Shown here in pieces: positions 44,106-59,854 of a stretch of DNA of 64,000 bases; positions within the stretch are counted from its first letter, which is position 1, and every line of letters starts with the position of its first letter. Position numbers and translations under genes: made by a program. Source of the stretch: Callipepla californica brunnescens (taxonomy: Eukaryota; Chordata; Aves; Galliformes; Odontophoridae); contig JALIRH010000030.1 in assembly GCA_023055505.1 (NCBI GenBank), forward strand, positions 4,212,001 to 4,276,000, written 5' to 3'. Below the pieces are notes generated by a model. That model was given only the letters and a program-made list of their open reading frames with translations. It did no database searches and was not told the DNA's origin.

Positions 44106-46040
44106 TTATTCAGCACTGCGCTCACATGCCGGGTGCAAGGGGGACAGCCCCACCTGACTTGCATACTGAAGGGAGAAGCGACTGCAAATTTAAGAGCATA
44201 AAGCATTCATAGTCATTATATTTCTGAGAACTGGGACTGATTATTACAATTAACACCAAGAAGTTACTTCTGGAAGGCCTGCCTTGAATTTTGTGGGGTG
44301 GGTATGCGCTGTGCCTCCTCGTGGTCGTGGGTGGGGGTCCTGAAGATGAAGACCGTAGGTATTCCTCTCTGTGCACTTTTCACCTCACTGCAGTTGGAGA
44401 TGCTGCTCCATATTCTTCTGGGTTTTATCTGCAGTTTTGTGGTATCAGCTCGTTCCAGTGCAGCAGTCTATCAGGGTGCTCCTCACTATCAGTGCCCCTT
44501 ATTGTCCTTCCTCAAGGTCCGTCCCTTTCCCCGGTTTTTCTCAATTCTTATGTTTTATTTTGACCCATTCCTGTCTCAGTAGCAGAAATATAGTGTTGCT
44601 GTACTTCAGTCTGTTTTGTTTCAGGGAGGACAGCAGATGCACCAAGCACTTGCTCTGCAGCCTCCCTGTTTCTTCAGGGGGTGGGAACAATCTTTCCTGA
44701 CAATTTGTAAGTGCAGAGTGAGCGTCTGACTTAAGGTTCTCACCCAGGACACAGACAGACATGGGCTTTTCAGTCTGGCACACAATGAGTTGTACCATTA
44801 CTGCTCGAAATCTCCACTCTTTGCTGCCTGAACTGCATGCTCAGCTTGCAGACACTGATCTTCTGTAAGAGACTCACGCTTAGTTTGGAGCTTTGTGACC
44901 TTTCCTAAGGTTACGTCTGAGACTGTGCTCATATGATTCTTTACACACAAAGCCATGAACAAGTCTGGCAATAGAAGTGGATCCAAGTCAACATAGGCTC
45001 CTTCTTTCTATGTGTTCAGGAGTTGAGACAGAAAATGGGACCACTCTGAGACTCATGAATCAATGGGAGGGTCTCCTATATTTGTGTGTATAATCCAATC
45101 TTGTTAACGCGCTGTTAATGCACTACAGCGTATCTGTTGTATATCAATGAATATAGTCCTGCTGCTCTGTCGATTCAAATCACATACTGAGTTTGGATCC
45201 ATCTGTGACAAACTGTCAAAGTCACGAGGGGCCACACAAGGATGTAAGGAGAGAGGTGTTACGTGCAAAATGCCAGGTTTGGAAGCTGCATATGAAGGAA
45301 AGGAGAACAGAAATAGACAGGAACAGGGAACAGAACCTAAATTTGCAATCAAATATCTGAAAGTGGATTAATAAATCTTGGTCAAATTATATAAATAAAG
45401 AAATAAGCATTAGCCCTGGGCATTCCCAGAGACACTGTTCATGATCATCCCCCTGCTGTTACCTTCCATCAGAATGTAGCATTCCTGAAAGAAGGTAAAA
45501 TCATGGGAAACATTTCAGCTCCTGTACTGTCAAGATCATTATGGAAAGGAAAACGGCTTCCCAGTTCCCACGTCTACCTCCTGAGGAATGGTAAGGCCTG
45601 AAGTCAGAACAAAGAGTGCCCAGAAGGCATCAGCCCCACCACTCCCAGGAAAAAGCTGATCCGTGAATGAATAATGCCAGCCCGTCTGTGTACATTAATT
45701 CCAACTGGTCCTTAGGATATCTGGCAAAGTCTTTGTCACAAATACTGCAGCACAAATGTCACTGCCATCTCAGCTGGGATCTGGGAATCTGAGCGTGCAG
45801 TTCAGGCAGCAAAGAGTGGAGATTTCGAGCAGTAATGGTACAACTCATTGTGTGCCAAACTGCAAAAGCCCGTGTCTACCTGGCTCCCGGGTGAGAAACT
45901 TCTGTCAGGCACTCACTCTGCACTTACAAATTGTCAGGAAACGTTGTTCCCACCCCCTGGAGAAACAGGGAGGCTGCAGAGCATGTGCTTGGTGCATCTG
46001 CTGTCCTCCCTGAAACAAAACAGACTGAAGTAGAGCAATC
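44106..46040. other. F/G head-on intron fusion
   Basis: From 44,106 to about 44,845 the sequence is the inverse of the copy B intron (17.0-17.6 kb). From about 44,845 to 46,034 it has the same orientation as the B intron (16.0-17.2 kb). The two halves are mirror images of parts of the same type II intron, joined near 44,845. The coding exons that should follow in each direction are missing. Confidence 0.65.
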
Positions 46041-46474
46041 TGCCATGGCGGGCAGCACATGGAGCCGGGACCAGGGTCCCACCCGGTGCTGCTGGCAGCG
46101 TGTGCTCCTCTGCACGAGCCACGAAGGGCACCTACCTTGGGTGCAGAGCAGGCTGCTCCCAGCTCTGTTGCAGGCAACCGGGCTCCTTGGAGTCGCGCAG
46201 AGCACAGGATGCCGAGTGCCCTCAGCCCGGAGCTGGCCGCAGGACGGCCTTGGTGCACCTCCTGCCACCGCGGTGCTGCCCGGATGGCTTCCAGCCAGGC
46301 TCTGGCTGCTTCAGCACAGGCTCAGGTGCCACAGCGAGCACGCCCCGAGCCGGCTGCCAGGCCTCGGGCACTTTCACTGCTCATTCTCAGCTCACATCTG
46401 CTCCCGGGGGACAGGAGGAGGGGAGGGAGGGAGGGGAGAGGGAAGACAGGTGGGGGCTGAGTTTTGTTATGCTG
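46041..46474 (-). promoter_or_regulatory. Copy G truncated promoter / first exon block
   Basis: Only the promoter-side part of the GC block is present. The exon 1 donor (exon end at 46,136) is kept, but the block breaks at about 46,045 and joins intron sequence directly, so the 69-nt exon is lost. Confidence 0.6.
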
Positions 46475-46675
46475 ATGAAGCATTGCTTTCTGCGGTGTCT
46501 TTGTTTCCTTTGCTGGGGACATTTGCACCTCGGTGTTGTCAGGTATTCCTACGTTCTTGTCCTTGCATTCCTTTTACTCCTCTCAGCTGTCAGCATGTCT
46601 CAGCAAGAAGCAGTCGCTGGCTGCCCTGGTCCAGAGGACAGCATCTCCGTGCAGCTGAGAGAGTTCTTGTCCTAA
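46475..46675 (+). CDS. Small hydrophobic ORF divergent from copy G, 66 aa
   Basis: ATG at 46,475, TAA at 46,673-46,675. Same length and layout as the frame at 20,424-20,624: Cys-rich start, hydrophobic run YVLVLAFLLLLSAVS, polar tail ending QLREFLS. Two intact copies out of five is weak support for coding. No family recognised. Confidence 0.3.
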   Translation: MKHCFLRCLCFLCWGHLHLGVVRYSYVLVLAFLLLLSAVSMSQQEAVAGCPGPEDSISVQLREFLS

Positions 46676-48317
46676 CCACTTCTCCTGCTTTCTCTGTTAG
46701 GTCTTCTTTTGAAGGCGTGAGCATGCTTAAGCACACTGCTGTTAGACGGCCTGCTCTGATGTTCACTGGTGTATATCTACAGAATTTAGGGCCACCCAGA
46801 AGTAACTGCTCTCAGGGTACTTGGGAGTTTGTATACAGGTGATATAGGTTGGTTTTCTTAGCAAAAGGAATTAATACATTAGTTTAAGAACCAGTATATT
46901 AGTATTGCAAAAAGAATGCATATGTGCTACTTGTAAAGCTTTCAATTTCAGCTTTTGTGGGTGAACAGTCTTGTTTTCCCTCAGTAATTCTGCACTGGGA
47001 ACATAATTGAATTTTATTTTCTGCCTCATTGGTTTTGCCTCACGAAAAGCACTGGACTCACAATAGAATACTTTTTTGCCTCAAAACATGCCACCACATT
47101 TAGCTTAGGTTCCACATACACTGTTTTTAAAAGTGATGCACTGTGGTCTCATAATCAATGGGAATCTTCCAAACTGGGAAAAAGTGGATGCAAGTGAATC
47201 AGAGGGTTCAGGGATGAAGCTGATGGTGGAAAAAGGGAAGAAGTCGGTGGGCACTAGACCCTGAATACCACTGAGCATGCCCAAAGGGACATTAGCACAT
47301 ACCTGTGAGACCTTGAAACAGAAGGGCTATGTATGCCAGCGTACAGCAGATGTATGTCTGAACTGTTCAGATGCAGAACCTGAACTCTGAGAGGGTGCGC
47401 TTGCTTGTCAAGACGCCCAGTGCGCACCGTGAGGAATAAAGGGATGCTGCTTTCTAACATCACACTGAGTGATTCTCAGGGAGCTCCCCCCAATCCAGGC
47501 TCCATCGGGACCAGCTGCATGTTCCCTGCATTGCAGCAATGCATTCCTTTTTACCGCCCCTGCGAAAGTGTGACAGAAGCTTGTCACGTATGGAGAGTAA
47601 GGGTGAGGGGATCCCCAAGTAGCACCCCACATGCAGTAATGGAGATGACCCATGTGTGCAACGGGTTATTTTTCCCAGAAATAACATGGTGAGGGGCTTG
47701 CTTGAGAGAAGCCCACCAAGAGAAATAGGGTTTGAGTAGTACTTGAGAGATTCAGGACCCCCCGGGCAACACATCTTCCTGAAAGTAAGGTGGTGAGGGT
47801 GTGCTTGAGAGATTCCAGACCCCCAGGAGAAACTGAAGAGCTAGGGTTATTGGGAACTGTGTTGTGTTATGGTTGCCGGCATTGTGATGTTGTCTGTGAA
47901 CATGGCTGTGAGTAGTACTGTGAGGGTGCCAAGCGTGTCATTTTTTTCCTCTCTCTGTGGTGTGTGTATGTGGCAGGTCTGCAGAGTGTGTTAAGCTTTG
48001 CTTTTTACTTTTGTAGCTGCAGCAGTGTGTGCGTTACAGTGTGCGAAGGCAGTTTGTACATTCCAGACATTCCAGACATGGAGGAGTTGGCTGTGGGAAA
48101 CTGCAGAGGAAACTTTTTGAAAATTGTAATCATTGGTAGATTGGACAAATGATTAAAATAACTTGTGCAAACCTGAGGTCTGTGGAAAAACAACAACTAA
48201 AGTTCCCATTTGTTGGGAGAAATTGGTTATGACTCTCCCTGGAGGAATTTGGTGCACAACCATGCCTTGAGGGAGCCGGCAATCACCTGGCAATGTGAGG
48301 AGGGACCATTGTCCATC
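46676..48317. other. G/E spacer, left part
   Basis: Matches the B/C spacer inverted (46.7-47.7 kb) and the D/F spacer directly (47.7-48.3 kb). The last 289 bp (48,029-48,317) are repeated after the provirus at 51,594-51,889. No gene recognised. Confidence 0.5.
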
Positions 48318-48651
48318 TGTATGGGAACTGTTGAATCACGGCCTGAACCACTGATTGATCACCTGAGGCAAGCCCTGAGTCAGCTGCAGGGGCACAACTG
48401 AGTGTGATTGGAAGGGGTGGAGTTTGACTCCACCTCTCCCAAGACCCCATTTAAGGGCTGACCACCAGCAGGGAAGGATCTCTTGATGGATTTCCCTCCC
48501 TGGTGGAGTTATCTGCGAGCCTCAACCATCATCGAGGTGAGCCAGTCTCTTTTGCTGTTTATTTGTATACCATCTATTTAAAGCCTACCAAAAATATACC
48601 ATCTTTTGCACTATTTTCTTGAGTGCTTTCCTTGGGGTTATTTGCCCTACA
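48318..48651 (+). repeat. 5' LTR of second family-2 provirus
   Basis: 334 bp, TGTATGGGAACTG to TTTGCCCTACA. A related but distinct subfamily from the LTRs at 27.6/33.3 kb (similar first 70 bp, otherwise AT-richer). A TATA-like CATTTAAGGG lies at about 48,450. Confidence 0.85.
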
Positions 48652-48653
48652 AT

Positions 48654-48671
48654 TGGTGAGCCAGGCAGGCT
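48654..48671 (+). other. Primer binding site of second provirus
   Basis: TGGTGAGCCAGGCAGGCT, 2 nt after the LTR, with one T for C at position 4 compared with the first provirus. Confidence 0.55.
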
Positions 48672-48680
48672 TAAAGAAAT

Positions 48681-48779
48681 ATATACATATATATACATAC
48701 ATATATATATATATATATACATACATATATATATATACACACATATACATATGTGTGTGTGTGTATATATATATATATT
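48681..48779. repeat. TA/CATA microsatellite
   Basis: About 100 bp of alternating TA, CATA and TGTG units lying exactly where gag, protease and RT should be. It marks the deletion joint inside the provirus. Confidence 0.85.
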
Positions 48780-48784
48780 TGGAG

Positions 48785-50927
48785 CATTTTCAAATGGGAC
48801 TGGGGGAGAGCAGAACAGGTTGCTTTCCAGCAAGCAAAACAGGTGGTGAAACAAGCCGAGGCATTGGGTATATTCGATTCTACCCTCCTAGCTGAATTGG
48901 ATGTTCATGTTACTCAGGATGGCTTTGGCTGGGGCTTGTGGCAACGTCAGAGTTCTGTTCGGACCCCCATTGGATTTTGGTCTCGGGTCTGGCATGGAGC
49001 AGAAGAAAGATATAGTATGATTGAAAAGCAGCTATTGGCTGCCTGTACTGCATTACAAGCAGTAGAGCCAAAAACCCAGATAGCTGAAGTCATAGTTAAG
49101 ACCACTCTTCCAATTCAGGGGTGGGTAAGAGATCTGACCCACCTCCCTAAGACAAGGGTGGCCCAGGCACAGACGGTGGCACGATGGGTCGCCTATCTCA
49201 GCCTGAGGAGTAGTCTGTCTTCCTCACCACTGTGGAAAGAGCTCCAAAAGATTCTAGGCCCAGTGACGTATCACAGTGATGCACAAAAACAAACCTTGGT
49301 TGCTCCACCAGAGAAGAGTCCTGTCCAGGAAGGAAAATATCCCATTCCTGAAGATGCCTGGTACACGGATGGGTCCAGCAAGGGCAACCCAAGTAAGTGG
49401 AGAGCTGAAGCATACCATCCTGCTACAGACACAATATGGTTTGAAGAGGGGGATGGTCAAAGCAGCCAGTGGGCAGAGCTTTGGGCCGTATGGATGGTTA
49501 TAACCAAAGAACCTGGTGACGGTATCCGGAATATCTGCACAGATAGTTGGGCTGTGTACCGGGGGCTCACTCTTTGGATTGCACAGTGGGCTACCCAGGA
49601 CTGGACTATCTGCTCCCGACCCATCTGGGGCAAAGATATGTGGTCACACATATGGGATACAGTCAAACACAGAACTGTACGTGTCTACCATGTTTCTGGT
49701 CACCGACCCCTACAGTCACCAGGAAATGATGAAGCCGACACACTGGCCCGAGTTAGATGGGTTGAGAACTCACCATCTGAGAACATCGCCTACTGGTTAC
49801 ATCAAAAGTTGCGGCATGCTGGACAGAAGACCATGTGGGCAGCTGCCAAAGCATGGGGACTGCCCGTACAATTATCGGATGTAGCTCAAGCATGCAGAGA
49901 CTGTGATGCCTGCTCCAGAATGAGACCGAGGTCGTTGCCTGAAACTACAGCCCATCTTGCTAGAGGACACAATCCTCTACAGCGATGGCAGGTTGATTAT
50001 ACTGGGCCCCTCCCTCTATCTGAGGGGGCGAGGTATGCCCTAACCTGTGTTGACACCGCGAGTGGGCTAATGCAGGCCTATCCAGTACCAAAAGCCAACC
50101 AGGCATATACTATCAAGGCGCTCACAAGATTGATGGCTGCCTACGGGACACCACAAGTCATTGAGAGCGACCAAGGGACTCATTTCACGGGTGCAATGAT
50201 ACAACGCTGGGCAGAAGAGAACAATATTGAGTGGCGATTCCACCTGCCATACAATCCAACGGGGGCAGGCCTTATTGAGCGTTCTAATGGCATTCTCAAG
50301 GCTGCCCTGAAGACAGACTCTCAGTCTCCGCAGGGGTGGACGAAGAGACTCCACGAAACCCTTTGAGATCTGAATGAAAGACCTAGAGATGGCAGACCCA
50401 GTGCCTTGAAAATGTTGCAAACAACAAGGGCCTCCCCACTTAGGATCCAAATTACAGGTACAGATAACGAGGTAAGACCTCAGACTGGCCGTGAGAACAA
50501 TCTTCTGCTCCCTGCCCCTGAGAACCTAAGACCAGGTACCAATAAAATAAGATGGCCTTGGAAGGTGCAGGTAGGACCACGATGGTGTGGCCTACTTGCA
50601 CCTTGGGGGAGATTGTTGGAGGTGGGAGGTTCGGTAGTCCCTCCGGTAATTGGTACATGGCCTACCGGTATTGTGGTCAACACTCCAGTCTTTATTCCTA
50701 AAGGAACCCCTGTCATGTCTCTGTGGCAGATCAGGACGCCCCCTCTAGTGCCTGATCTAATCGTGCAGCCACAGACATCGAGCCAAAAAGTTTGGTACAG
50801 GCGGCCAGGACATGCCCCTGTACAAGCTGAAGTGTTGACCCAAGACAGGAATACGGCCTGTATAGTGCCCTGGAGAGCGGACCTCCCCCTCTTGGTACCT
50901 TTGAAACATCTATATTACTCCCTGTGA
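48785..50927 (+). pseudogene. Second provirus: RNase H, integrase and pol tail
   Basis: One frame with a single TGA at 50,364-50,366. It begins within the RT/RNase H link (WDWGRAEQ). RNase H has YTDGSS, QWAELWA, CTDSWAVY and GNDEAD. Integrase has HQKLRH, CRDCDAC, then WQVDY, ESDQGTHF and GLIERSNG, so all three core acidic residues are present. After the stop the same frame continues through a 170-residue tail with APWGRLLEVGGS, PPVIG and FIPKGT. This tail may derive from a dUTPase, though the usual catalytic Asp is not seen. Gag, protease and RT are deleted, so the element cannot be autonomous. Confidence 0.8.
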
Positions 50928-51256
50928 GTCTATGAGTCACCAGAGGGAACCAAATGATGCTGCAGAGTTCCAGAGTTGCTATAAGATCATGTGCAACATC
51001 CGGTGATGGTCTACCTGGGACTGATGGAGAGTAGGATGGACCTGCACCACATGACCGCGTGCTTCCAGTTGACACCACCGAGCACTGGCCCAAGGAAGAA
51101 CATGAGCCATATAATGATCATCACTCATCCCAGATTACATCGATACACATCGCGACGGGTTATTATGTAAAACGTCGCTATATATTGGATCTCTGTATTA
51201 AGGAGGGCTCAACCTATAATTACTTAATCAGTGGTTCATGTCGTGAAGGGGTGGAG
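50928..51256 (+). mobile_element. Second provirus, 3' non-coding region and polypurine tract
   Basis: No env frame. It ends GTGAAGGGGTGGAG (51,243-51,256), the same polypurine tract as the first provirus. Confidence 0.65.
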
Positions 51257-51593
51257 TGTATGGGAACTGTTGAATCACGGCCTGAACCACTGATTGACCA
51301 CCTGAGGCAAGCCCTGAGTCAGCTGCAGGGGCACAAGTGAGTGTGATTGGAAGGGGTGGAGTTTGACTCCACCTCTCCCAAGACCCCATTTAAGGGCTGA
51401 CCACCAGCGGGGAAGGATCTCTTGTTGGAGATCCCTCCCTGGTGGAGTTATCGGTGAGCCTCAACCATCAGCAAGGTGAGCCAATCTCTTTTGCTATTAT
51501 TTTGTATAACATCTACTTAAAGCCTACCAAAAATATACCATCCTTTCACACTAACTTCCTTGAAGTGCTTTCCTTGGGGTTATTTGCCCTACA
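51257..51593 (+). repeat. 3' LTR of second family-2 provirus
   Basis: 337 bp with the same ends as 48,318-48,651, differing at scattered sites. The outer flanks are not a short target duplication; see findings. Confidence 0.85.
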
Positions 51594-53191
51594 GTGTGTT
51601 ACAGTGTGTAAAGGCAGTTTGTACATTCCAGACATTCCAGACATGGAGGAGTTGGCTGTGGGAAACTGCAGAGGAAAGTTTTTGAAAATTGCAATGATTG
51701 GTAGATTGGACAAATAGTTAAAGTAACTTGTGGAAACCTGGGGTCTGTGTAAAAACAAGAAATAAAGTTCCAATTTTGTTGGGGGAAATTGGTTATGACT
51801 CTCCCTGGAGGAATTTGGTGTACAACCATGCCTTGAGGGAGCTGGCAGACTCCATTACTTAGCAATGTGAGGGGGGACAATTATCCATCATAAAGTGTAT
51901 TTAGATGAAAGTGTATTCAGACTGTTGTGATGGTTGCAGTTTGCACCAGCCAAGATAGATGAAGACTGGAATGAGAAACAATTGTGTCACCACCCCTCCC
52001 TCCCTGGGCGGTTCCCAGAGCGCTCAGAGAAAGACCCTGGGGCAGAGACACTGCAAATTCCTGTTGTGAAATGCTGTGTTACCTGGAGGTTGGGCAGGAA
52101 CACATTGGAAGCAAGAATGTCTTATCTGCAGAGATCTAGGAAACCCAATATCCCAGTGTTAGCATTGGAAGCCTCTGGTTTTTGTATTTACCAGGGGCCC
52201 CAGAGTCCATAATTAGTCGAGACTCATGGGGAAATTAGAGGGCAAAATAAAATTGTAGAATGGGGACTTTTGTAGACAGGGCAGGTGTGTGGAAGAACAA
52301 AGAATGCTGAGCCATTTTTTAATGATGAAACTTTGGAAAAAAAATAAAGAGAGGGAGGCTAGGGAAAGGCAACAGCCAAGGAAGGCACAGGAAAGTACAG
52401 AGAGGAAATGGAGAAAGACAAGAAAAAACAAGTGGCAGAGACAGGAAATAATTGGTGTTGATGATAGTGCAGGGAACTGAAAGAGGGACGATGAAAAAAT
52501 AAGAGCCGCCCAGGGAGGAAGGGGGTGGTGACACAACTGTTTCTCTTTCCAGTCTTCATCTATCTTGGCTGGTGCAAACTGCAACCATCACAACAGTCTA
52601 AATACACTTTCATCTAAATACACTTTATGATGGACAATTGTCCCTCCTGACATTGCAAGGTAATGCAGTCTGCCAAATCCCTCAAGGCATGGTTGTACGC
52701 CAGATTCCCCCAGGGAAAGTCATAACCAATTTTCACCAACTAAATGGGGGAACTTTTGTTGCTTCTTCTGAGGCAAAACCATTGAGGCAGAAAAGAAAAT
52801 TCAGTTATGTTCCCAGTACAGAATGGAAATCTTCAGAAGTAGCACATATGCATTTTTTTTGCAATACTAATATATCGGTTCTTAAACTAATGTATTAATC
52901 CCTATTGCTATGAAAACCAACCTATATCTCCTCTACACAAACTCCCAAGTACCCTGAGAGCAATTCCTCCTGGGAGGCACACAGTCTGTACATATACACC
53001 AGCGAACATCAAAGCCGGCCCTCGTACAGCAGCGTTTCTATCCATGCTCACGCATTCAAAAGAAGACCTAACAGAGAAACCAGGAGAAGTGGTTAGGACA
53101 AGAACTCAGCCAGCTGCAGGGAGATGCTGTCCTCTAGAGCAGGGCAGCCGGTGATTGCCTCTTGCTGAGCCGTGCTGACAGCTCAAACGTG
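51594..53191. other. G/E spacer, right part
   Basis: Begins with the 296-bp repeat of the left flank (51,594-51,889), then follows the D/F spacer (41.7-43.0 kb) in the same orientation almost to the end. No gene recognised. Confidence 0.5.
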
Positions 53192-53293
53192 TTAAAGGAA
53201 AGCTAGAATGAGAATGTCGCGATGCCTGAGGACATGGATGTGCAAATGTCCCCAGCAAAGGAAACAAAGACACCGCAGAAAGCAATGCTTCAT
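53192..53293 (-). pseudogene. Divergent small ORF, E side, truncated to 33 codons
   Basis: Same truncated frame as on the F side, as expected since 51.6-54.26 kb is a direct copy of 41.4-44.1 kb. Confidence 0.4.
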
Positions 53294-53960
53294 TAACATA
53301 ACAAAACACAGCCCCCACCCTTCTTTAACTCCCTCCCTGTCCCCTGGGAGCAGATGTGAGCTGAGAATGAGCAGTGAAAGTGCCCGAGGCCTGGCAGCCG
53401 GCTCGGGGCGTGCTCGCTGTGGCACCTGAGCCTGTGCTGAAGCAGCCAGAGCCTGGCTGGAAGCCATCCGGGCAGCACCGCGGTGGCAGGAGGTGCACCA
53501 AGGCCGTCCTGCGGCCAGCTCCGGGCTGAGGGCACTCGGCATCCTGTGCTCTGCGCGACTCCAAGGAGCCCGGTTGCCTGCAACAGAGCTGGGAGCAGCC
53601 TGCTCTGCACCCAAGGTAGGTGCCCTTCGTGGTTCGTGCAGAGGAGCACACGCTGCCAGCAGCACCGGGTGGGACCCTGGTCCCGGCTCCATGTGCTGCC
53701 CGGCACGGTAGCTTTGCTGGGCCAGGTGGGCTGCAACGACAGCAGGAACACTTTGCAGGCGTGTTGCAGCCCGGGTTGGGCAGAGAGGGGCACACGAAGG
53801 GCTTGGAGCTGGGACAGGGAGGAAGTGAGCACAGGAGGTCAGCGTGCTCTGCTGCCCGCTTGTACCTCTGTGATACAGCGCAGCTGGGACTGCAGTTCTC
53901 CCTCTGGACCGCACGAGAGCACCTTGCTGCGCAGCTCTGCACGCGTGGATTCCTGTAAGC
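53294..53960 (+). promoter_or_regulatory. Copy E GC-rich promoter / first exon block
   Basis: Complete block; the exon 1 donor CCCAAG|GTAGGT ends the exon at 53,615. Nearly the same as F. Confidence 0.6.
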
Positions 53961-57727
<3,767 letters not shown>

Positions 57728-59854
57728 AAGCACCTCCAGAATATGAGAACCTTCAGAAGCAGTTCCAGCCACGTTTCCTACCAGCACATGCACACTGCAG
57801 ACAGAGCCTGCAATGCCCCAGACATGGAATAGCTTCAACCAGAGCCACAGCCTGGTTACCCACTGTGGCTGTGTGTGGTGATGAACCACACAGTTCCCTT
57901 GTCCCAAGCGCGAGATGAGCTCCAACCACTGCTCGAACCCGGATCACATAGAAAGAGATCCACTCAGGGCAGGGACCACAGAAATGCCAGCACCGCAGGA
58001 AGAGCTTCATCCAGAGCTCTGTCCACGTTGAATATTGCCCAGTGCTCGTGAGGGGAGTGCCATGCAAGCGTCTGTGCTGCAGGAAGAATTTCTCTCAGGG
58101 CTGACTTCTCATTTCTCATTGGAAAGACCCCAGTGCAGAGACCTTGAGAATGCTGGAGAACTCAGCATGAGAGAGACCCAGATGCTTCACCCCCCACAGG
58201 AAGTGTTTGCAAAGGAGATGGCTTCACTGGAACCCTCTGCAGAAATGACTTTATCCAGGAGCTTCAGATTTCCTTTCCTTGCTAACAAAAGAAATTCACT
58301 CACCATGCCTTCTTTTCTCCTCTGCTCTTCCTGCAAGCAGCTTTTGGATGCCATCTCCTAAGGAAAATCAGCTGTGTAAGGATGTTCTGTGTGTCTGTGT
58401 GCATGTGCTGCTCTCAGAAGTTTCTGAGTGCACTGATGCATGAAATACAAGTGTCAGGAAAGCAGTAACGTGGCTCGTGGAATTGTTCTGAAAATAACCT
58501 GTAGTTGAAGGGGAAGGGGGTGAATAAAGTAGGAGAGTTGTTCTGGAGCAAATCTCAATGTATCTTGCTTTTTGTTCTAAAAATAAAAGACCACTTGTGG
58601 ATTGAGGAATGGTACAAGGAAGTTTGATTTTCATGCTGACTCCAGTCCACTGTTTGCAACACAGGGAGGCATTTCTTTCACACAAGCAATGTCATCCTTT
58701 TTCACAGAATTGCACATTGCCTCTACTCCTCTTCCCAAAAGATTTCACTGGAGATCAAAGCAGCTGTGAGACACCAAGCTTTGCTTGGCTCCACTAGATC
58801 TAATAAAAGCTGAGCTTCTTTCTCCTAAGTGCAGCATCCCATGTCTCAGGAGGTGGTGGGAGCAGAAGGCAGTGCAAACCCACAGGGTGCACAAGCAGCT
58901 TATCCCCGCAGCACAGAGGTTTCAGAGTGCTCTCCAGTGCATGCTTGCCTCTTTTTTGAGCTTGAAGGTCTTTGATGTGACCTTGGAAATCATCTCGAAG
59001 AACTCGCGCAGAAGGGCCATCACATTTGCTGGGCTCTTCTCAAGCTGCAGTGCTTGGACTGCAGTTTGCAGGAAGTGGAGTTTGACTTTGGTGAGCTGGT
59101 GAAGCTGCCAGGAGCCTGCCCATGTCCTCAGGAGCTGTGAGTTTCTTTGTAGGATCCCTGAGCACTCCCTGCGAACCACGAGGAGATGATGCTTGCAGTA
59201 TGGAGGAGCGCTGCTTCCTCCATCTGAGGGAGCAGGGGCCTGGTGTGGTGCAGGAGAGGTAGAGCAGGGCCCTGGGGGTTGGAGGAACACACAGCTCCAA
59301 GGAAAATGCGTGGGGAAGAAGCAAGCAGCTGGGAGGCTTGGGAATCCCCAGCAACATGAGATAGCAGCCCAACCAAGAGCTGGAATGATGATTTATTTTT
59401 CAACTGCATCCAATTATTACCTATCCTATGGCACTGATCATGCATTTTCCCATTCCTTTCAGATTTCCCCAAGAAGCATTCTCACTATTGTCTATTTTCA
59501 TCTTATATCACTGTTTCTTCAGATATGCTGATTTTGCATTCCTAGAAAAAGCAAACAAACAAACAAACACATTGACGTCGGTTTTCCATTTTACTCACTG
59601 AAATATTATTAAAAATTAACTCCTGATTTCACCCCCTCATATTTTGATGCACACCATGTCTAGCTGCATTAGGGGATGGAAAAATCACTTTTTTTCCTCT
59701 CTCCCTGTACCTTCTTTCCTTGTGCTTTGGGGAAGGTAAACCTTCTGTAGTGGATATGAGTACCTCCAGAGCTATGACTGCCGTGCGCAGTCAGAAGGAA
59801 CAGGAGCGTTTCAAATGCCAAAATAGTTTTTTTTCCTTGTGGTGGTGGGATGGT
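57728..59854 (+). other. 3' UTR and flank of KZFP copy E
   Basis: Inverted match to the copy B flank, without the CR1 of A, C and D. Candidate polyadenylation signal AATAAA at 58,523-58,528. A minus-strand frame at 58,922-59,290 (122 aa) is discussed in the findings. Confidence 0.7.

Noticed and set aside
48681..48779. Alternating repeat as a possible CRISPR-like or centromeric array
   Set aside because: The units are 2-4 bp with no spacers: an ordinary microsatellite.
50412..50927. Tail ORF after integrase as a separate gene in the env position
   Set aside because: In the second provirus it is in frame with pol, separated only by one TGA in place of the Trp codon of the first provirus, so it is a pol extension. 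It has no signal peptide or transmembrane anchor.
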